From Polytrichum commune (lineage: Eukaryota; Streptophyta; Polytrichopsida; Polytrichales; Polytrichaceae), in assembly GCA_950295325.1 (NCBI GenBank), contig OX485805.1:18461501-18525500 (forward strand): DNA of 64,000 nt, given 5' to 3'. Position numbers and translations under genes: made by a program. Below are positions 55,592 through 64,000 of this stretch, in pieces. The notes under the pieces are model-generated. The model saw only the letters and a list, made by a program, of their open reading frames with translations. It was not told the origin of the DNA and did no database searches. Within the stretch, counting starts at the first letter, position 1; the number at the start of each line of letters is the position of its first letter.

Positions 55592-57231
55592 GAAGGATAT
55601 TCAAACTTCCAAGTGTAGTTGCTGTTATATTTGTAACATCCAAACGAATATATTGTTTTGGGGATTTAGTGATGCTTGTTCCTGTTCAAGGTTGTCTTTA
55701 TTGTGGAGTACACCATACAACAATGACAGACGTACAATGCAGGCCCATCATCATTGATACTTATGCAATTTATGGCTCTTTGAGCTCTCTCATAAACATG
55801 CATCTCTCTGCTTCAAATAAGTCTTCACTCTCCATGGCCCAGGCCTTGTTTTCAACTGGATATTTAGTTTCCATAATTTAGTTTGGTCAACCTGGTGCAC
55901 CACTCAGGTAAGCAGGCTCTTTAATTACACCCCCACCCCCTCCTGGTGTTGCTGTAGGGTTCTGAGGGCCAATAGTCAAACTTGTCAAGCTTAAGCAGTT
56001 TTAAATTAGTACTTGTGATTTATAACACATGCAGTTTGACATATAACACATGCTTTGAGATATAACACATGCTTTGGATTGAGAGATCTCAAAGCATGTG
56101 GCATCTCTTGAAGGGTATTGCAATGTGCGTGATTTGGATTAGCAGGAATAACCATGTCTTTTAACATTGATAAGTGGACAGTCAAAAGCATAGAAACCAC
56201 TTATTGAATTTGCGAGAATTGCGTGGAACCACACTTTGAGTGACTGCTGAAACACTAAAGTGGCAGCACTAAAATTTCAGCAATAGCTCAAAGTGGGCCA
56301 ATTAAGTGGGTGTACATATACCCTTGTTCAAAGTGTGGATTTCTAATGGTAAAATGTCGGCTTGTGCCTGGGTGTTGGGTTGGGTAGTTACTTGGTTCAA
56401 TGGTTATTAACTATTGGTGTGAGTGGTTGGGGTTTAGGTGTCAATGGTTTTGACCTTGGTGTTTGTGAGGTGTCCTGGTTGTATGCATTTCTTTCGGCGA
56501 TGAAATAGTCATCTGCATATAAAAAGAAATTGTCCTAGTAGTGTTTTCCTATTCAATTTTGTAAGTAAATGTCTGATAAGGTTGTGATAATAGTGTTGCA
56601 CATGACAGGCATTGGCTGTTGATGTATGTAGTAGCTAACGCATGTGATGATTGGCTAGAATTGTCATCATGTGACCATGCTGGACTTCCATCAGTCACAA
56701 GTGGGTTTGATACAGAACATTGTGGTAATTCAGGGTCAGATGTCTAGAGTGACTCCCTAATTTAATGTGGGAATACATACCGAGGTTTTATTTTGTGGGT
56801 AAGATGCAAGAGGTGAGCATTGGAGACTAAATGAGCTCAGGAATGATATGTTGCTGTAAGTAGTTGTCACCCACAGATGCTACTGGAGATTGCAGTACCC
56901 CGCACCCACTACTGTCACTCTTCCCATTGCCAATATACCTTGTGTTATGATTGAAACAGTGCAGATAAGATCTTAATAAATACAATGAATCTGTTAGCCA
57001 ATGAATTTGTGGGATTGCTTCATGACACCTTGTTTGGGACTTTGAATTTCTACACCTTAAGTGATGATGCAAAAAAGCAAAAACCTTATATTGTAGATCA
57101 TAGGGGCCTTCTATGTGTATCCACATCACATCATGCTGACAAGCATAAACTGAGACATGCTTAAATGCGCGCGGTGACTAAGATTGATGGGAAAATGAGG
57201 GTTACAAGGAAATAAATGAGCAGCACTTGAG
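55592..57231. other. Convergent intergenic region PAG1/O-methyltransferase
   Basis: This contains PAG1 trailer sequence, then unremarkable DNA. At 56,018-56,080 a unit of about 21 bp built on TATAACACATGCTTTGA is repeated three times. No gene is seen; the frames present lack family features. Confidence 0.55.
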
Positions 57232-60200
57232 TCAAGGCTTGGTTGCTTCTATTACATACATGTAGTCGAGTTTCACGAATTTAACATCCGTGAAGCCAGA
57301 TTTGGTAGCAAGGTTCCGCCATTCAGTTTCGTCTCGCTCACGCCCGCAAGTAGAGACGGCCATCATTGTGATGTCGGCCTCAAATGCACAGAGATCATCC
57401 AACGACTCTTTGGCCGGGGTGTGTGTGGGCAACAAGGCATCAATCATGATCACCTTCCCAGAGGAAGGAAGGGCGTTGTAGCAGTTCACCAGGACTTTGA
57501 TGTTCCGGTCGTCATCCCAATCATGAATTATGTTCTGCAGTCAAAACAAAATTTAACACTAAGTCATAACTCTACTTCTTAAAACAATAGAGTCATCCTT
57601 TAACAGAATGGTACTTTTCAATGGGAGTCTGACTCGTATGTATTTCCATTGGTTCTTTGCATATTAAATCAACGTTTTCTTTCCACTTGCTAGTGTTTGA
57701 GTTTGAATGAAGAGCAAACTATTGCAGTTCATTGAGGGCCAAACTCATTTTAGCGCCTTGGCACGCCATAATGAGTTTGTGACTCAATGAACATGTATAG
57801 AATGATCTTTGGTCAAACCTCCAAAATTATCAAATCAGACCCCAAAAACTTGTCGAACCATGAAAAGTCATGAGTTAGAAGATGATTCCAAAAACTGACG
57901 TTGATATAAATTGCAATTTAGTTCAACGTAAGTTCCTACTTGTATACAAGAAGTGATGAGGAAGAGATAATGCCGATGTTTCCACTGGCGTGAACTATGG
58001 TGTTCCTTCATTTTCATTTGGTCTAAAACTATGCATCCTGAAACGGGCATCACAAATATTAGAGGGCCCTTGAAAACTACTACCTCATTTCGGGCTTTTT
58101 TCAAGAATGAACATCTTGAATGGACACTGCCAAACCAACTTTCACCTACCTAGTACCCCAAACCCAAGCCCTTGAATTTCCACATGGTTGGATAGATATC
58201 TAATGCACACATATATCGCCACTATGATTGGGTGGACCATAGTGGTAAGATGCATTGAAAACTCAAGTGTTAGGAAGGTCACTCATCCAAGCACTATTAT
58301 GGTGTTTGGGGGCTTAACCTTGGAATTCCCATGAAGTCCGGATTAAGGCCTGCATATTAGCCACCCTGATGTATCCAATGTATAGGTAGCCAGAACAGGA
58401 AATGCTCTCTGATCAGGATAATACCGCATCGGCGATACAAGTCAGCTGACGAGGACAAAGACTTGATTGTGATTGACATTAAAACAGCTTGATCATTTAC
58501 ATAACCTAAAACTTCATCCTGACGTGCTCGAGCTCCAAATAATTGCTGCGGTTTTTGGCCAAGGGGCTGATTTAATCTCACATGTGGAATCCATCCCCCT
58601 CATCCTGGTGACAAATAGGAGTCTATCCAGCAAAGTTGCATATTTTGACCTATATTTTCTGAGAGTTGAACCCTTTTACGAAAGTAGAGTTATTCTTCCG
58701 GAAGGCCATTGAGAACCAACATGTTGATTGTCGTGAAGAGGTTATGGATGGTTACCTTAATGAGAAATGCATCACATCCCGAGGGAACGCTCTTGAACAT
58801 GTCTCCTGAGATATGCTCCACCCCTGTTTGAACACCCAAAGTAAATAAGATTTGTGACTGGGTCCATGTAAATGTACATGGCATCTAGTATGGATTACAT
58901 ATACACTCTTGACTTTTTATGCTGTTAAAAAAGGGAAAAAAGCTCCTTTGAAGCGCTTATCATGTTTTTTGGTCTAAAGCGCTCATGTGCCGCCATTATC
59001 ATAGCCCTTGGCTTCAATCACATTCTAAAAACTATGTATTCTCAAACTAAGAATGGCTGGTACAGGTGAAAGAGATGACACCAACTGTAGGTCAGCATGA
59101 ATAAAAGCCGCTTCATTCACCCTTGCTCATAGAATCAGCCCATTTATAAACCGGGGACAAGTTTGTGAAGCTGGGAAGCTATGGGACAAGTGGTATTGAA
59201 CATGCAAATATACGATTTGCACGCACTCTCAGAGGATGACATATTTGTACCTTGATGGTGAGTAGGAGGTACAACCACCACATGAGGGAGGTCTTAGTTG
59301 ATGCCTTGAATGTGGAAATAGCATCCAAAGCATCCACGAGATAATTACATTTCCTCCAACTACGAATGGCTGAAATATATAAAAGAGAGTCTAGATGATG
59401 TCGTGAATGAGAGACACTTCACCCATGATCATAGACTTGGTTCATATGCAAACCCATAGACATAGCTTCAAAGCTATGGGACAAGCGCTACTGCCTCTTG
59501 CAATTTGTATGCAATTTGTAGTTTTGTTAACGAGATCTGAGATGGTGAGCGCTACAGACTAGATATCCAATAAGAGGAGAGTCATCCACCTACTCAAGTT
59601 GCTTATCACACGTAACTGATCACCTCATGAACATGCTTCGGAAATTATGGATGATATCATGCCTTCACGAGTGAAATGTGTGACGGTTCATGAAAACCCT
59701 CTTATGCGCTCTTGGATGAGGGATCGGTTACGTAAACCTGAGACAAGTTTCCGACGCTATAAAACTATGGAAACAAGTGCTACTGCCTCATGTTGAATAG
59801 AGCTCCAATGTAGATGATAGATGTGTGGTACCTTGGTGTGCAGGAGCAATGGCCACGACGTGAGGGAGGTCGAAGTTAATGCCCTGGATGTGGGGATAGC
59901 ACTCAACAATCCTGGCAATGGTGGTGCCCATGCCGCCCCCGACATCCGCCATCCGCTGCACACTCTTGAATCCATCATACTTCGCCAACAAGAGCTTCAG
60001 CAGCTGTTTGCTGTGGTCCGACATCGCGGCCTGGAATTTCGTGCTGTACTCCGGGTTGCTCGCGCAATACTGGAACTGGTGTTTGCCGTCATGCGCAATG
60101 GCAAACGGGACGTCTGAATTGAGCACCGCTGCGTCCAGATGCTTGAGGGACTCCGTGAATTGTTGGCCGAAGCTCGTGAGGAGGGCGTAGTTTGCCATAG

Positions 60201-63072
60201 TTCCCTCCGGATGGTTCTTCACCAATGCTCTGGACATGGGGGTGAGGCTGAACTTGCGCACGCCATGCTCCGCCAACTCTTCCTTGAACACGCCTTCTCG
60301 CATTCCATCACAACCCAATATACTTGTTTCAATTTCCTCTTCACAATTGGCGGTTGCAAATAGAGCTCCCTACTGAGCTAGACGTCCCGAAATCGAACAC
60401 AACAATAAGCTGGACGCATAAATCTGAGTGATATGTAGTCATGCGCTCCAAATATTGTGCTACCCATTCCAGGTGTAATTGTCAACATGATTTGGGAGGA
60501 CTGACATGACCACTTAATGAGCACAGAGATCTTCACTTTGATAATGAGTAAGATATTCATATGAGATTCGATAATTCGTGAGGCAAATGACTGTGGGCGC
60601 GATTTGGATTTGCTTACATCTCGCACTAATTGCGTGTTTCAAAAGCCTATGAGAAGTGGCTGCAACATAGTAGTGTGCATCGAAGGCACGTCTGTCTTAG
60701 AAATACATGCAATATATGTATGGGTTGACAATGCGGAGATGGTCCAACACATTAATTCATATGCATAGGTGCAACGGGTCGGGATGGCATGGGCATAAAC
60801 TAGTTGTAGAGAATGAGATCTGAAGAATTGAAGGTTTAGTGGACATTTGAGAGCACATCAGCCAATATACATTCATCTAAGTCCAATGAAATGCTATGAA
60901 TTTAGTGATTTGAACCAATTGTAGGAGCAAGTTATAACCAATGATTTCTTTTTTTTTAAAAAGAAAAAAATTCCGATTAAAATTCTGAAGAGAGCTTCAG
61001 AGCAACGCGCTGACTACAATCGTTGGAGCAATGAAACCGCATATCATGGAGGATAATACAACTTTTTACCCAAACTTGTACATTTCCAACCCACATTCAG
61101 CGATTTCATTAAGTTTCTATGGATTTTGGTGGATTATTTTGACGATTTTATGCATGAAAATGATTTTTTTTTCAAATACAATGTCAGGTAGATTACCGAA
61201 CTTGAACACATGCAAAGGTTTCTCAATGCCGCTTGGACATGATACTGTGCACAAATTGATAGTTTGGGCGCAACTCTACAATGATAGTACACTTAAACAA
61301 TACACATTAGTAATACCGTTGATTCTAGGGGATGATTTGTGACAGGAAAAGTCTACTTTTGCAATGTAATGCGTTTTGACTGTTAATGTCAACTTATTGA
61401 ACACAATAATGTCACAAATGTGACACTTTCTCTCAGTAGAAACTAAGAATGTCACAAAGTTGACAAGCGAATATGACATTAAATCCACTGGATTCCAGTA
61501 GTGCATGTGTACATCTGAGAGTCCATCTGCAATCAGCTGTGTCATGTAAATTGCTATTCATTTAGTAATTTGAACAAACGCGCTACCAGCCACTCGGAGA
61601 GAGAGAAACAAGGACCGTTAAAACTAGAGGAGAGATACAGTGAGCAGGCTTTCCCCTTTACTTAATACTCCATATTTGTTAAAAGCTTAATACAGACGAT
61701 GTTTATTCTGATGGTGTTTCAATAGATCAACAAGTTAGCTACTTCGCTGTGTACATCAGATCAATATTGTTAATGGGTGTGCATAAAAGTACACACCGAT
61801 ATTAAGGGTGGTGATTCTAGAGGATGGCTTTTGAGAGGAAAATGATGCTATAGCAATGTAGTGTACATCTGAGTCAGAGTATATCTGACTCAAAGTACAT
61901 CTGCTGGAATTGCTTTGCCTTAACTAAATATTAGTAATGTGAACAAGCTCTAGAACCGACGGCTCGGCCCAGGGAAACACAGCAAAGTTTTGCGGTTTAT
62001 GTCATTTCACTGGGCAGAACACCCTACCCACATACATTAGCAACTACTCATAATGACAGCTATCGAAGATGAAATGAAAAAACCATCAACAAGGCCACAT
62101 TTCTTGCTAGAATTTATAGTGTATCCCCAGGGTGAATGTATAAGCTGCCTGCCTGCCTGCCTGCCTACCTATCTCTCTCGACTGAACATCGTCAGTTGTT
62201 CATGTCACACTGTAAAAGAGAGTGAGTTATGTAGTCTTATGGACTACATGACGAGCGAGACGAGAGTGGATGACGAGCTGCGATATAATATATTAGCAGC
62301 AAGACATCCATCTACTGAAGCCGTGTATGGCACAACTCATCAGCGCTCAGCTCATAGACATAAACTGCAGGTTAAAGTTGAAATGTTGTATCCATGGATA
62401 GAAAAGTACGAGATCTAGAGTTTTTGGAAATGCTCAAAAATTTCCACTTGAATGAGCGGCCGCGGGTTATGAACTAGGTAACGCTCGAGGGTCGGGAGGG
62501 CCGACTAGAGGAGTTACCGTACATTACCATTTCAGCACGCCCCATCTCCTCTAAGCCCTTGACTCATGGAGGTCGTCTAAGACTTCAATTGCGGGCGGAG
62601 GAGGACGAGGACCGACCGTTCATGCTCTAGGGAAGTCATCCTCTTCCCCAAATCTTGGAAGTACGCCATCTCACACGCCGAACCTAGGTTATGGATGAAA
62701 TGTTCTATGTGTGAATTAGAGGAAAAACATAAGAGAGCAGTTGCTGGAAATGCTGTAATCGATCTCCACTTGGATGAGCGAGCGACCGATGTAGGAGTAC
62801 TACAAAAGTGTTGGTGGTGCAAATAGTTTACCTTTGAAGGCCAGAATCCTGAGTAGACGCTCCAGATTCTTGGCGCTTGCAGCCTCTGTCTTCTGAGGGA
62901 GGCGGTCGAGAATGTCTTGAGCGGAGAGAGGGGAATCTGCCGCTGCAAGCGTGTCTGCAACGTTCAACTGGATGACGGTCTGGAGAGCCGCAGGGAAAAC
63001 CGTGAGCACAGACAAGCCGAACACTTCCAACTGGGCCCGGGAATGCTCCATGTTCATCTCTACATCCGCCAT
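57232..63072 (-). CDS. Caffeate/flavonoid-type O-methyltransferase (plant class II OMT)
   Basis: This enzyme family transfers a methyl group from S-adenosylmethionine to a hydroxyl of phenolics such as caffeate or flavonoids, in the cytosol. Four exons (5' to 3'): 63072-62832, 60293-59832, 58823-58756 and 57534-57232, in frame for 357 aa, a normal length. The N-terminal dimerisation domain includes QTVIQLNVADTL and LPQKTEAASAKNLERLLRIL. RKFSLTPMSRALVK follows. The SAM site is MADVGGGMGTTIARI, then GINFDLPHVV and GDMFKSVPSG. The catalytic His is in NIIHDWDDD (exon 4). The carboxy end is VKLDYMYVIEATKP. The start is the ATG of MADVEMNMEH; an in-frame TTG codon lies upstream. The exact substrate cannot be told from sequence. 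Introns are long (2.5, 1.0 and 1.2 kb) and full of repeats. Confidence 0.9.
57690..57790. repeat. Foldback dispersed repeat, copy C (partial)
   Basis: In intron 3 of the O-methyltransferase gene, GTTTGAATGAAGAGCAAAC and TTCATTGAGGGCCAAACTCA match copies A (5,180) and B (45,240). Confidence 0.45.
57945..58366 (-). mobile_element. 5S rRNA-derived short retroelement, copy 2
   Basis: It is homologous over its full length to the element at 10,451-10,849 but more diverged. On the minus strand it begins GGGTGGCTAA (58,366), retains GGTTAAGC and a box-C-like AGTGCTTGGATGAGTGACC, and continues into the same non-5S 3' part. It lies in intron 3 of the O-methyltransferase gene, same strand as the gene. 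No clear target duplication was found, consistent with greater age. Confidence 0.65.
59040..59800. repeat. Three diverged local repeats in O-methyltransferase intron 2
   Basis: Each unit carries GCTATGGGACAAG(T/C)G-like text (about 59,180, 59,475 and 59,765) preceded by a GGACAAGTTT/GAGACAAGTTT-type stretch. Spacing is near 290 bp. They resemble an old tandem array or repeated insertions of one element. Confidence 0.5.
62140..62166. repeat. (TGCC)n microsatellite
   Basis: CTGCCTGCCTGCCTGCCTGC lies in intron 1 of the O-methyltransferase gene. Confidence 0.85.
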
Positions 63073-63508
63073 AGCTGCTCCCAATCAAACCTCTGGTCTA
63101 ATGTAACGTGCACTGCTTCTTCCCCAGCTGCGCCTGATCGTCTTCACTGCTAAACTTCAAAGGCTCCCTTGTACTTGTACGATCCCAAGCTTGCTTTATG
63201 CCCCCTAGCTCCCCACCTGACTTTAGCTCAGCCTAAAAGTTGGTTCTAACTAAAAACACGGCCTTCACGTACACCATCGACATTATCTAGTGCCCAGCCT
63301 AGTTCGCAAATGATGTGGCATGGTTTACAACTGGAGGTTTTAAGTCTCAAGTACCGACCCTCCCATCGGTACCTAGACATGAGACAAGAATACATGACTT
63401 TTAAAACTGTCGCCTCGATCTGGCCCTTGTGATTGGTTGCTTTTTAGTCTTAGCTATGAGGGCACGAGGAGTTCCACTGACAACAACCTATGGTAAGATA
63501 GATGAGTA
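63073..63508 (-). promoter_or_regulatory. O-methyltransferase 5' flank
   Basis: This is the upstream region of the O-methyltransferase gene on the minus strand. No TATA box or transcription start was assigned. I see no other gene here. Confidence 0.35.
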
Positions 63509-63934
63509 CAGTCCACCCTCTATAAATGTTACACCTATAAGTGTTAACCCTCTCTAAATGTTAACTTTCTTCTACTCCCCACATATTGCACACTATAAAT
63601 GTTAAACGTGTTAACTGTTAACAAAATGGTACTCCCTTCTTTGTAAATTTGACTCTATAAATGTTAACGAATGAAATACAACCATAATATTTGAACCATT
63701 GATTCATACTTCACCCGTGAGTTGTAAACTTGATATTGAATAAAGTTTTGATTGGGTTTGCAATTTTATGAATGGTATTCTCTCACAAGGACTATTCACA
63801 ATTGCTTATATTTATAAATGTTAAGATTTGTATATTGCTCAAAAAAGTAATTTTATAATTGTTAATTGTTAACACCTCTATAAATGTTAACTTTGATCCA
63901 CTCCCCAGGGTTAACATTTATAGAGGGTAGACTG
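63509..63934. mobile_element. Emigrant/pogo-like MITE
   Basis: The 426-bp element starts CAGTCCACCCTCTATAAATG and ends with the complement of CAGTCTACCCTCTATAAATG, flanked by TA at 63,507-63,508 and 63,935-63,936. These termini resemble plant pogo-type (Emigrant/Lemi) ends, CAGT...ACCTCTATAAAT. The internal sequence repeats CTCTATAAATGTTAAC several times. It has no ORF. Confidence 0.85.
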
Positions 63935-64000
63935 TAGTAAGGGATTTGGGGATGGGACAAAAACTATCCAACATTCATCGCTTGGTAGATAAAACCATGA

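Noticed and set aside
62577-62960. 127-codon minus-strand ORF at the O-methyltransferase start
   Set aside because: It overlaps exon 1 in another frame and extends into the intron without family features.

Overview
The window is nuclear DNA of a land plant. The evidence is a set of plant-type, intron-rich housekeeping genes: a plant AAA ATPase of the At3g19740/At1g50140 type, the chaperonin subunit CCT4, augmin subunit AUG2, proteasome subunit alpha type-3 (plant PAG1), and a caffeate-type O-methyltransferase. Introns are canonical GT-AG, intergenic DNA is long and A+T-rich, and repeats are abundant. That density, together with an unusual long non-LTR retrotransposon, suggests a large-genome non-angiosperm such as a fern. 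This is an inference from style; no species marker is present.

Layout. 1-12,100 (+): 3' two-thirds of the AAA ATPase gene (21 exons visible, 5' end outside the window). 13,201-16,921: the left arm of a long inverted repeat, carrying an intronless 601-codon ORF of unknown function. 17,652-22,061 (-): CCT4, 12 exons. 24,552-37,372 (+): a 12.8-kb non-LTR retrotransposon bounded by a 12-bp target-site duplication. 42,069-46,054 (+): AUG2, 6 exons. 46,768-50,176: the right arm of the inverted repeat with the second copy (600 codons) on the minus strand. 51,549-55,591 (+): PAG1, 11 exons. 57,232-63,072 (-): O-methyltransferase, 4 exons, convergent with PAG1. 63,509-63,934: a pogo/Emigrant-like miniature element.

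The housekeeping genes are unrelated in function (protein folding, microtubule branching, protein degradation, phenolic metabolism) and are not an operon or cluster. The unusual material lies between and inside them. First, the inverted duplication of the unknown ORF is about 99% identical in its coding part, both copies are open, and one arm alone was later hit by a TA-flanked MITE. Second, the retroelement encodes a two-part ORF1, a 2A-like ribosome-skipping motif, an AP-type endonuclease, an RT with its catalytic core deleted, a possible methyltransferase-like segment and RNase H. Third, two intronic elements begin with a full-length 5S-rRNA-like sequence (a 5S-derived SINE or Cassandra-type remnant). 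Fourth, an intronic inverted repeat in PAG1 brackets exons 3-5.

Exon coordinates were worked out by hand from splice signals, reading-frame continuity and remembered family sequences. No database search was possible.
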